A stretch of 64,000 nt of DNA from Myxococcota bacterium. GTDB lineage: Bacteria; Myxococcota_A; UBA9160; UBA4427. The notes below the pieces were generated by a model that was not told the DNA's origin, ran no database searches, and saw only the letters and a list, made by a program, of their open reading frames with translations. Within the stretch, counting starts at the first letter, position 1. Each line of letters opens with the position of its first letter. Shown here one piece after another: positions 57,214-64,000 of this stretch. The stretch is from positions 868,001 through 932,000 of the forward strand of contig JAWKRT010000002.1 of assembly GCA_041389495.1 (NCBI GenBank). Reading direction: 5' to 3'. Both the position numbers and the translations under genes were made by a program.

Positions 57214-59445
57214 TTGCGCAAGCTCGCCGTCGCCGTCGCGACCGCCGTGCTCCTGCTCGTGCTGATCGCGTGGCTCGCCGGGCGCGGCGTCTTCGGGCAT
57301 GCCGAAGCGCCGGGCGCCGTCGCGGAAGCGCGCCGCCCCGAGGCCGCGCTCGCGCGAGAGGCTCGCGCGCAGCGCGAGGCCGCGGCGGCGGCCGGCGTCG
57401 CGCAGCCCAGGCAGATCCTGTTCGGCGACCTCCACGTGCACAGCACGTTCTCGCGCGACGCGTTCATGTTCTCGCTGCCGATGCTCGGCGGCGAGGGCGC
57501 GCACCCGCCCGCCGACGCCTGCGACTTCGCGCGCTTCTGCTCGGCGCTCGACTTCTGGTCGATCAACGACCACGCGTCGAACGTCTCGGCCGGCGAGTGG
57601 GCCGACACCGTCGACACCATCCGGCAGTGCAACGCGGTCGCGGGCGACGGCAGCGACCCCGACACGGTCGCGTTCCTCGGCTGGGAGTGGACGCAGGTCG
57701 GGCTCACGCCGGAGACGCACTACGGACACAAGAACGTCGTGCTCGCGGGAACGGGCGAGGGCGACGTGCCGCCGCGGCCGATCGCCGCGGTGCGCGAGCT
57801 CGGCGGCGGACCGCCCGTGCTCGCGCGCGGCGCGGCCGCGCTCGTCGCCGGCGGCCGCATGCACGACTGGGCGGCGATGCTCGCCGCCGCCGAGCGCCGC
57901 GAGGCGTGCCCCGACGACGTGCCCGAGGCCGACCTCCCGCCCGACTGCCTCGAGGTCGCGGCGACGCCCGCCGACCTGTTCCGCAAGCTCGACGCGAGCG
58001 GCGTCGACGCGATCGTGATTCCGCACGGCACGACGTGGGGGCTGTACACGCCGCCCGGCTCGAGCTGGGACAAGCAGCTGCGCGGGCCGATGCACGACCC
58101 GGCGCGACAGACGCTGATCGAGGTCTACTCGGGCCACGGCGAGGCCGAGGTCTACCGCGACTGGCGCGCCGTCGACGTCGCCGAGGACGGCTCGCTCTCC
58201 TGTCCGCCGCCGAGCGCCGACCATCTTCCGACGTGCTGGCGCGCCGGCGAGATCGTGCGCGAGCGCTGTCGCGCGGCCGGGGAGGGCGACGACGAGTGCG
58301 ATCGCCGCGCCGCCACGGCCCGCCAGCACGCCGTCGATGCGCGCGTCGCGGTCGCGCGCACGGTGCCGGGCGCGCACGCGGAAGACTGGCTCGACGCCGG
58401 CCAGTGCCGCGACTGTCGCGAGCCGGCCTTCAACTATCGTCCTGCGAGCTCGGCGCAGTACATCGCGGCGCTCGGCAACTTCGACGAGGCGGGCGAGCCG
58501 CGCCGCTTCCGCTTCGGCTTCATGGCCTCGAGCGACAACCACTTCGCACGCCCGGGAACCGGCTACAAGGAGGTCCACCGGCGCGGCTTCACGGAGAGCG
58601 TGGCCGACGCGTCGATCGACGCGGGCTCGTTCACGCGCATGCTGCTCCCGGGCGACGACGAGCCCGTGCCCACTTCGGTGCCCTTCCGGCTCGAGAAGCT
58701 CGGCTTCGACGTCTTCGAGACCGAGCGCCAGGGCTCGTTCTTCGTGACGGGTGGGCTCGTGGCCGCGCACGCCGAGGGGCGCGACCGCGCCGCGATCTGG
58801 TCCGCGCTGAAGCGACGCGAGGTGTACGGCACGAGCGGCCCGCGCATCCTCCTGTGGTTCGACCTGCTGAACGCGCCGGGCGCCGTGCGCGGCGCGGCGC
58901 TCCCGATGGGCGGCGAGGTCGCGATGGCCGAGGTGCCGATCTTCCGGGCGCGCGCGGTCGGCTCGTTCGAGCAGCTTCCCGGCTGTCCCGACTACGCGGG
59001 GCAGGCGCTGTCGCCCGAGCGCCTCGAGCACGTCTGCAAGGGCGAGTGCTACCACCCGGGCGAGACGCGCCGCGCGATCACGCGCATCGAGGTCGTGCGC
59101 ATCCGCCCGCAGCGCGAGCCGGGCGAGGACGTCGCGCGGCTCGTCGACGACCCGTGGAAGACGTTCGCGTGCGAGCCCGACCCGGCCGGCTGCACGGTGA
59201 CGTTCAGCGACCCTGACCACACCGCCGCGGGCCGCGACGCGCTCTACTACGTGCGCGCCTTCGAGGCGCCCGCGCCCGGGGTGAACGCCGGCAACGTCCG
59301 CTGCGAGCGCGACGCGCAGGGCGCGTGCGTGCGCGCGCACCTCTGCCCGTCGCCCGACGGAAGCGACCCCGACTGCCTGTCGCCGCACGAGCCGCGCGCG
59401 TGGTCGTCGCCCATCTGGGTCGACCACCCGGCGGCGCGCGACTAA
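57214..59445 (+). CDS. DUF3604-domain protein, membrane-anchored or exported
   Basis: 743 residues from TTG with a GGAGGAGG ribosome-binding site 8 nt upstream. An N-terminal hydrophobic segment (AVAVATAVLLLVLIAWLAG) anchors or exports it. ILFGDLHVHSTFSRDAF has the His-x-His of a PHP-like metal centre, as described for DUF3604 proteins, and SSDNHFARPGTGYKE is the C-terminal family block. DUF3604 is often found near lipid or steroid genes in marine and soil bacteria, with activity unproven. The stop overlaps the convergent esterase stop (CTAA at 59442-59445). Confidence 0.85.
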   Translation: MRKLAVAVATAVLLLVLIAWLAGRGVFGHAEAPGAVAEARRPEAALAREARAQREAAAAAGVAQPRQILFGDLHVHSTFSRDAFMFSLPMLGGEGAHPPADACDFARFCSALDFWSINDHASNVSAGEWADTVDTIRQCNAVAGDGSDPDTVAFLGWEWTQVGLTPETHYGHKNVVLAGTGEGDVPPRPIAAVRELGGGPPVLARGAAALVAGGRMHDWAAMLAAAERREACPDDVPEADLPPDCLEVAATPADLFRKLDASGVDAIVIPHGTTWGLYTPPGSSWDKQLRGPMHDPARQTLIEVYSGHGEAEVYRDWRAVDVAEDGSLSCPPPSADHLPTCWRAGEIVRERCRAAGEGDDECDRRAATARQHAVDARVAVARTVPGAHAEDWLDAGQCRDCREPAFNYRPASSAQYIAALGNFDEAGEPRRFRFGFMASSDNHFARPGTGYKEVHRRGFTESVADASIDAGSFTRMLLPGDDEPVPTSVPFRLEKLGFDVFETERQGSFFVTGGLVAAHAEGRDRAAIWSALKRREVYGTSGPRILLWFDLLNAPGAVRGAALPMGGEVAMAEVPIFRARAVGSFEQLPGCPDYAGQALSPERLEHVCKGECYHPGETRRAITRIEVVRIRPQREPGEDVARLVDDPWKTFACEPDPAGCTVTFSDPDHTAAGRDALYYVRAFEAPAPGVNAGNVRCERDAQGACVRAHLCPSPDGSDPDCLSPHEPRAWSSPIWVDHPAARD

Positions 59446-61265
59446 CAGCCCGCGCGGGCGCGCGCCTCCCCGTCGTAGTGCGAGAACTTCTTCTCGACGG
59501 CCTCGAGCGCCGTGCAGCGATCCGCGGGCGTCTCGAAGCGCGGGTCGGCGACGACGTCGCGCGCGAGGCGCTCGGCGGTCACGTAGTCGGCCGACATGCG
59601 GAGGCCGCCGTCGGCCTCGCTGTCGAAGATCATGAAGCGCGGGCTCGCGTCGCTCGACGCGTCCCACGCCGTCCACGCGGGCAGGTCGCCCGACTCGCCG
59701 CGCCCCGGGTCGCCCGTGCGCGCGAACTGCGCCCAGTAGCTCCCCATCGCGTCGACGAGCGGCTGGCGCGCGGCGATCGTCGCCTCGCCGCCGAGCAGCT
59801 CGAGCAGCGGCCCGAGCGAGTCGTTGCCCATCACGAAGGGGATCTCGATGCCGTGGCTCGCGCCGATCAGCGTCGCGAAATCCGTGCCGAGGCGCGGCGG
59901 CAGCTCGTCCCAGTCGAAGCGATAGCCGTAGACGGGCGACGCCGCGTGCGCGGCGATGCGCTCGGCGATCTCGTCCGCGCCGTCCGCCTTCCACGACAGG
60001 CTCGCGTACTCGGCGTCGCGCAGGTAGCGCTCCTCGTCGCGGATGCGCGGCAGCAGGCCGAGCAGCTTCCACGTGTACTTCGGGTCCATCATCAGGAAGA
60101 GGCGGTTCTCGTCGCGGTTCGTGCCGAGGACGGTCGGCACGCGCGCGTGGCTCCCGCGCGCGAAGCTCTCGAGCATCTCGCCTTCCGGGACGACGCTCCC
60201 CTCGCGGATCGTGAGCGGCACCGTGCTCATGCCGACGGCCTCGCGATCGGCGAGCGCGGCCATCAGCTCGGCCGCGCTGCGGCCGCGCATCCACGCGCCG
60301 AGCTCGGCCGCACTCGCGCCGTCGATCGCCGCCACCGACTCCGCGCGCGATTCGCCCGGGTGCTCGGCGGCGCGCAGCTTCGCCATCAGCTCGCGCGAGC
60401 TGAACGGAAGCCCCGGCGCCTGCGGGTCGTCCGCCCAGTTCTCGGCCTCGGCGACGCTCGCCGACCACGTCCCGCCGCTCTGCGAGATCGCGCGGTGGAA
60501 GAGCCCGCGCGCCGGCGGCGACAAGAGCAGCGCGATCACGTCGTTGCCGCCCGCGGATTCGCCGAAGATCGTCACGTTGCCCGGGTCGCCGCCGAAGGCC
60601 GCGGCGTTGTCGCGCACCCACTCGAGCGCGCGCACGAGGTCGAGCGTTCCATAGTTTCCCGAGCGGTCGAGCGCGTCGTCGCGCTCGTCGTGCAGCGCCG
60701 GGTGGCGCAGCCAGCCGAAGATGCCCAGTCGATAGTTGGTCGCGACGACGACGACGTCGTGCTTCGCCGCGAACGCGCTCCAGTCGTAGTTCCCGCTCTC
60801 GCCCGTCAGGTTCGCGCCGCCGTGGATCCACAGCATCACCGGCCGCCGCTCGGCACCCGTCGGCACCGCCCCCGGCGCGAACGCCGGCGCGAACACGTTG
60901 AGCGTGAGGCAATCCTCCGACCCGATCGGCCGGTCGTACGGCCCCTCGTCGAGCAGCGGCGTCGGATACTGCACGCACCGCTCGCCCGGCAAGAGCGCCT
61001 CGCGCACCCCGCTCCACCGCGGCAACGGCTCCGGCGCCCGCCACCGCAGCTCGCCGACGGGAGGCCGCGCGAACGGAATGCCCTGCCACGCATGCGCACC
61101 CGACGCCGTCGCATGCCCGACGACCTTCCCGGCCGGAAGGTCGCGAAGCGTGGCCGCATCGGCAGTGGGAGCCGGAGGCGGAGCGGGGCTCGCGCAGGAC
61201 GCGAGGAGTGCGGCGCCGAGGACGAGGGCGAGAACGAGGCGAGCGGTCGTGAGGCGGCGGTGCAT
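59442..61265 (-). CDS. Lipoprotein type-B carboxylesterase
   Basis: 607 residues. The signal ends in a lipobox (LLASC), so it is likely a surface or periplasmic lipoprotein. WIHGGANLTGESGNYDW is the oxyanion site and FGESAGGNDVIALLL holds the Ser nucleophile; the Glu and His of the triad fall in the GTNRDENRL and SHGIEIPF regions. The family hydrolyses carboxyl esters including sterol esters and pyrethroid-like compounds. Its role in feeding the adjacent catabolic clusters is inferred. Confidence 0.9.
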   Translation of the reverse strand: MHRRLTTARLVLALVLGAALLASCASPAPPPAPTADAATLRDLPAGKVVGHATASGAHAWQGIPFARPPVGELRWRAPEPLPRWSGVREALLPGERCVQYPTPLLDEGPYDRPIGSEDCLTLNVFAPAFAPGAVPTGAERRPVMLWIHGGANLTGESGNYDWSAFAAKHDVVVVATNYRLGIFGWLRHPALHDERDDALDRSGNYGTLDLVRALEWVRDNAAAFGGDPGNVTIFGESAGGNDVIALLLSPPARGLFHRAISQSGGTWSASVAEAENWADDPQAPGLPFSSRELMAKLRAAEHPGESRAESVAAIDGASAAELGAWMRGRSAAELMAALADREAVGMSTVPLTIREGSVVPEGEMLESFARGSHARVPTVLGTNRDENRLFLMMDPKYTWKLLGLLPRIRDEERYLRDAEYASLSWKADGADEIAERIAAHAASPVYGYRFDWDELPPRLGTDFATLIGASHGIEIPFVMGNDSLGPLLELLGGEATIAARQPLVDAMGSYWAQFARTGDPGRGESGDLPAWTAWDASSDASPRFMIFDSEADGGLRMSADYVTAERLARDVVADPRFETPADRCTALEAVEKKFSHYDGEARARAGC

Positions 61266-61420
61266 GGGGCTCCTGTCGAGGGGGAAGGGGGGTGACGGAA
61301 TCTCGCAGAACCTGGACCGGTCGATGCAGGAAAATCGCCGGAGGGAGTCGTCCCGCCAACCCCGGCCCGTCGTTCGGGCGGGGGGCACGGCGGGGCGCCT
61401 CGATCGAACACCCAGATTCG

Positions 61421-61445
61421 GGGTCATATGACCCAACTATTGGGT
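61421..61445. promoter_or_regulatory. Nested palindromes covering the start of the regulator-like gene
   Basis: GGGTCATATGACCC (61421-61434) is a perfect 14-bp palindrome, and ACCCAA-CTA-TTGGGT (61431-61445) overlaps it with perfect 6-bp arms. The ATG at 61428 lies at the centre of the first. If the in-frame ATG at 61479 is the real start, the palindromes are upstream and would be an autoregulatory operator. Confidence 0.6.
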
Positions 61446-61811
61446 TATCATGCCGGCGCTCCGATGGGGTCGGTCCGCATGCTCGAAGGCATCTTCGGAA
61501 ACGCCAGCGCCGAGAAGGTCCTGCTGTACCTCGAGCAGTACGAGGAAGGCTATGCGACCGCGATCGCGCGCACCTTCGACGACCTGACGCTCCACATGGC
61601 GCAGCGGCAGCTCGAGCGGTTCGAGCGCGCGGGCGCGCTGGTGAGCTCACTCCAGGGACGCACCCGGCTCTATGGCTGGAACCCTCGCTACCCGTTCCGC
61701 GGCGAGCTGCGCGCCCTCCTCCGGAAGGCGCTCGACCAGCTGCCCGCGTCCGAACGGAAGCGCTACTTCAGCGAACGCAGGCGGCCGCGCCGAGCGGGCA
61801 AGCCGCTTTGA
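61428..61811 (+). CDS. Winged-helix regulator-like protein, antitoxin-like partner
   Basis: 127 residues from ATG 61428; starts at 61464 or 61479 (110 aa, MLEGIFGNASAEKVLLYLEQ) are at least as likely because the first codons lie in palindromes. LYLEQYEEGYATAIARTFDD then AQRQLERFERAGALVSSLQG and RLYGWNPRYPF give an ArsR/MarR-like winged helix. Its stop overlaps the next gene's TTG start (TTGA), so the pair is translationally coupled. Proteins of this form accompany nucleotidyltransferase-type toxins in several families. G+C is lower than in the rest of the window. Confidence 0.75.
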   Translation: MTQLLGYHAGAPMGSVRMLEGIFGNASAEKVLLYLEQYEEGYATAIARTFDDLTLHMAQRQLERFERAGALVSSLQGRTRLYGWNPRYPFRGELRALLRKALDQLPASERKRYFSERRRPRRAGKPL

Positions 61812-62365
61812 GCAGGAAGCCTCGGATCGGCGCGCGCACCTCCCTCGAAGACCTGGCCGCTCTCGTCTGCACCACACTCGACGCGCACGGCATCGCGGTC
61901 GTGCTCTCGGGGGGTGCAGTCGTGTCGATCTACTCCGACGCCGAGTACGTCTCGTACGACCTCGACTTCGTTCCGACCGGGCTCGCCCGGAAGGTCGAAG
62001 CCGCCATGCAATCCCTCGGCTTCGTGAAGACCCAGCGCCACTGGACCCACCCGAAGAGCCGCTACTGGGTCGAGTTCCCGCCCGGCCCCGTCGCGATCGG
62101 CGAGGAAACCATCCGCAGCTTCGCCGAGCGCGAGACGCGAATGGGAACGCTCCGCCTCTTGGCGCCGACCGAGTGCGTCATGGACCGGCTCGCGTGGTAC
62201 TTCCACGACGCGGACACGCAGTGCCTCGAACAGGCACTACACGTCGCGACGCGGCACCCCGTCGACCTCGAGCGCATCGGCAAGTGGGCGCGCGGCGAGC
62301 GCCCGCACGGTGAGGAACGGTTCCGCGAGTTCGAGCGGCGACTGCGCGAGGTCGCGGGCGGGTAG
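61808..62365 (+). CDS. Nucleotidyltransferase-like protein (AbiEii/MNT-type)
   Basis: 185 residues from TTG overlapping the upstream stop. VVLSGGAVVSIYSDAEYVSY followed by DLDFV shows the G-G ... D-x-D arrangement of minimal nucleotidyltransferases (Gly35-Gly36, Asp51, Asp53). RLLAPTECVMDRLAWYFHDAD and CLEQALHVATRHPVDLERIG belong to the helical part. These proteins act as toxins that modify tRNA or as AMP-transferring partners in type IV/VII toxin-antitoxin and AbiE-like phage-defence modules. The partner upstream and low G+C fit such a module, but toxicity is not shown. Confidence 0.8.
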   Translation: MSRKPRIGARTSLEDLAALVCTTLDAHGIAVVLSGGAVVSIYSDAEYVSYDLDFVPTGLARKVEAAMQSLGFVKTQRHWTHPKSRYWVEFPPGPVAIGEETIRSFAERETRMGTLRLLAPTECVMDRLAWYFHDADTQCLEQALHVATRHPVDLERIGKWARGERPHGEERFREFERRLREVAGG

Positions 62366-62404
62366 GTGCACGAGCCCGAGAGGGTCGGAGCCGCGACGCG
62401 CGAC

Positions 62405-62776
62405 TCAGCGCCGCACCTCGCCCGTCTCCGCGAGCGCGAGCGCATCGAGGGCGCGCTCCGCATAGCCGGACGGAAGGACTCGCGCCCGCACCATGTCGCG
62501 CACGAGGTCGACACACATGTCGCGGCCCTCCTCGCGCCGCTCATCGGCTGCGAGCTCGGGTCGGCCCTCGTTCGCGCGTGCCTTCGGTGCGATCCGATCG
62601 GCGACCTGCGTGAGTATGATGTGGGGCCCCTCGGTGCGGACCTCGACTCCATCCCACTCGGCGACGAGACGCGTGCGCGTCACCTGAGCGCTGCCCGGAG
62701 AGCCCATCTCGACCCTTCGTGTCCGCTCGGGAGACGCGCTCAGCTCGTCGATGATCGCCGGCCAGTTGTGCCGCAT
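62405..62776 (-). CDS. Small hypothetical protein
   Basis: 123 residues from an ATG with GAGAGGA 9 nt upstream. The sequence alternates short strands (TRTRLVAEWDGVEVRTEGP, HIILTQVADRIAP) with a helical C-terminal half (CVDLVRDMVRARVLPSGYAE). No family is recognised. It is divergent from the SDR at 62904 and ends 40 nt from the convergent nucleotidyltransferase gene. Moderate support because it is short and has no known relatives. Confidence 0.55.
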   Translation of the reverse strand: MRHNWPAIIDELSASPERTRRVEMGSPGSAQVTRTRLVAEWDGVEVRTEGPHIILTQVADRIAPKARANEGRPELAADERREEGRDMCVDLVRDMVRARVLPSGYAERALDALALAETGEVRR

Positions 62777-62903
62777 GACGTGTCCTCTCACGATCCGGAG
62801 CGCATGCAGAGGCCGGCCGTCGAGGCCGGACTCGACCCACCGAGCCTTCGAGGAACCCGGGGCGGTTCGATGAGAACACGAGCAGCCTCGAGGAGGAAGG
62901 GCC

Positions 62904-63746
62904 TTGACGAAGAAGATCGCACTCGTGACGGGCGCGGGAGGTGGCCTCGGCAGCGAGATCACGCGGCAGCTCGTCACAGCCGGATACGCCGTCTGCGCGA
63001 GCGACATCGACATCGAGAAGACGGCGCACCTGGAAGGTCCCGACATCCACACGCTGGCGATCGACGTGACCGACATGGACTCGGTCGAGTCTGGCGTGGC
63101 GGGCGTCCACGAGGTGCACGGACGAATCGACCTGCTGATCAACAACGCCGCCATGCCACAGTTGGGCGCCATCGAGTGCGTTCCGATCGAGACCCTGCGA
63201 CTGCTCTTCGACATCAACGTGATCGGCTACGGGCGCATGCTCCAGGCCGTGCTGCCGATCATGCGCGCTCAGCGCTCCGGACACGTCGTGAACGTCAGCT
63301 CCACCATCGCACGGACCGTGTTGCCCGGGTTCGGCTGGTACGCCGCGACCAAGCGCGCCGTCGAGGGGATGTCGGATGCCCTGCGGATGGAGGTGTCCAT
63401 GTTCGGGATCGACGTCACGATCATCGAGCCCGGCCTGATCGCGACGCCCTTCATCGCGAAGCAGAGTGGCGGCCTCGCGGGCATCGTGCAGCTGGACGAC
63501 TACGCCGCGCTCCACGAGCCAGCCGCGGCATTCGGCATGCAGGGCGAGGGCTCCACGCCTGCGGAGATCGCTGCGGGTGTGATCGATGCGGTCCTGGCGT
63601 CGCGGCCCCCGACACGTTGCGTGATTCCCCAATCCATGACGAAGCGGTTCGACGCGCAGCGCGAACTCGACGACCGACAAGTCGACGAGATCATGAGGGG
63701 AATGCTGGGGCTCCCCGCGCGCGTCGGCGCCGCACCGAACCGGTGA
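62904..63746 (+). CDS. SDR-family oxidoreductase
   Basis: 280 residues from TTG with a GAGGAGGAAGG ribosome-binding site. TGAGGGLG, NNAAM and WYAATKRAVE give cofactor and catalytic sites; the long C-terminal region after EPGLIATPF (SGGLAGIVQLDDYAALHEPA) fits the retinol-dehydrogenase-like branch. Its G+C is lower than that of the other six SDRs of the window, in line with its position in the right-end segment. Confidence 0.85.
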   Translation: MTKKIALVTGAGGGLGSEITRQLVTAGYAVCASDIDIEKTAHLEGPDIHTLAIDVTDMDSVESGVAGVHEVHGRIDLLINNAAMPQLGAIECVPIETLRLLFDINVIGYGRMLQAVLPIMRAQRSGHVVNVSSTIARTVLPGFGWYAATKRAVEGMSDALRMEVSMFGIDVTIIEPGLIATPFIAKQSGGLAGIVQLDDYAALHEPAAAFGMQGEGSTPAEIAAGVIDAVLASRPPTRCVIPQSMTKRFDAQRELDDRQVDEIMRGMLGLPARVGAAPNR

Positions 63747-64000
63747 CGGACGTTCGACAGCGTCGACCTACGGGCGCATCCGCTGCCTGCCTCGGCGTGA
63801 CCACGTGTCGACTTCGAGCGAATGGACGGGACGACGCAAACCATCGGTTCGCTCGAGGTCTCGTCGCGTCGAGTGAGGCGGTGAGGCTGCACTTCCAGGT
63901 CGTAGACCTGATGCCCTCGCTTGCCCCGCGCCCGATCGCCGCATGCGCAAGACCGCGAATCCGTCGACGGATGAAGCAGCAGACAGGGGCTTTCGAGGGA
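63747..64000. other. Right-end region with no gene seen
   Basis: The last 254 nt hold only overlapping short ORFs without coding character or ribosome-binding sites. A gene may begin beyond the window. Confidence 0.4.

Noticed and set aside
56083..61650. 1855-residue minus-strand open frame opposite the hydratase and DUF3604 genes
   Set aside because: It is an antisense artefact of high G+C; its product is Arg/Asp/Val-rich with no domain. Only the esterase frame (59442-61265) is real on this strand.
1..64000. Prophage, IS element or CRISPR array
   Set aside because: No transposase, integrase, phage structural gene, terminal inverted repeats or spacer-repeat pattern was found.

Overview
The window is a 64 kb piece of a very G+C-rich (roughly three quarters G+C) Gram-negative genome. 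It carries exported proteins with Sec signals, outer-membrane lipoproteins, a phosphate-selective-type porin and a YnbE-like lipoprotein. The mix of aerobic steroid/aromatic catabolism, F420/LLM-type oxidoreductases, a DUF1214 protein, a somatomedin-B protein and a C-terminal sorting tail fits a soil, sediment or marine deltaproteobacterial-type lineage (Myxococcota or Binatia-like). That placement is inference, because no rRNA or marker gene is present. Coding density is high. Neighbouring genes commonly overlap by 4 nt (ATGA/GTGA), and three convergent pairs overlap by exactly 4 nt at their stop codons. No tRNA, rRNA, IS element or CRISPR array was seen.

Layout. (1) 1-10313: four, possibly five, paralogous exported proteins of about 600-700 aa surround a lipoprotein that fuses YnbE-like and YdbL(DUF1318)-like parts, with an unrelated exported 562-aa partner. 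This is the least explained and most interesting locus. (2) 10404-16458: TetR regulator, surface protein with a sorting tail, Coq4-family protein, SDR, porin and LLM oxidoreductase, with two strong hairpins between convergent genes. (3) 16525-19636: CBS protein, GCS2-type carboxylate-amine ligase and AstE/AspA-type deacylase in one operon. (4) 19814-26304: cytochrome P450, SGNH hydrolase, SDR, DUF1214, sulfotransferase and double-hotdog thioesterase. (5) 26407-30779: lipoprotein, Rieske-flavodoxin fusion, somatomedin-B exported protein and an unknown exported protein. (6) 30799-39918: three DapB/Ord-like oxidoreductases, three SDRs, TauD-type dioxygenase, VOC, carboxymuconolactone decarboxylase and isocitrate-lyase-family enzymes, which look like a catabolic island of unknown substrate. 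(7) 39934-45003: a TetR gene faces, across two palindromic operators placed on a promoter, an operon of VOC dioxygenase, CMD-nitroreductase fusion and GST; a GFA-fold protein and an LLM enzyme follow. (8) 45014-49346: nuclease-fold-like protein, small exported protein, orphan encapsulated-ferritin protein, GTPase/cDPG-synthetase-like protein with carbamate kinase, and an EF-hand protein. (9) 49607-57159: two tandem Lrp/AsnC genes divergent from a complete meta-cleavage cluster (extradiol dioxygenase, HsaA-type monooxygenase, acetaldehyde dehydrogenase, aldolase, C-C hydrolase, SDR, hydratase) of the steroid A/B-ring (Hsa) or related aromatic type. (10) 57214-61265: DUF3604 protein and a lipoprotein carboxylesterase. 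(11) 61421-64000: a lower-G+C segment with a winged-helix/nucleotidyltransferase gene pair that looks like a toxin-antitoxin or AbiE-like module, a small unknown gene and an SDR.

How it works together. Regions 4, 6, 7 and 9 together would let a cell hydroxylate, oxidise, ring-cleave and shorten hydrophobic cyclic substrates such as sterols, terpenoids or aromatics. In region 9 the predicted flow is catechol formation (51621), ring opening (50680), C-C hydrolysis (54691), hydration (56380), aldol cleavage (53647) and acetaldehyde to acetyl-CoA (52769). Region 1 is envelope-related; its YnbE-YdbL fusion hints at a link to lipid or protein passage between the membranes, but nothing in the sequence proves the function.
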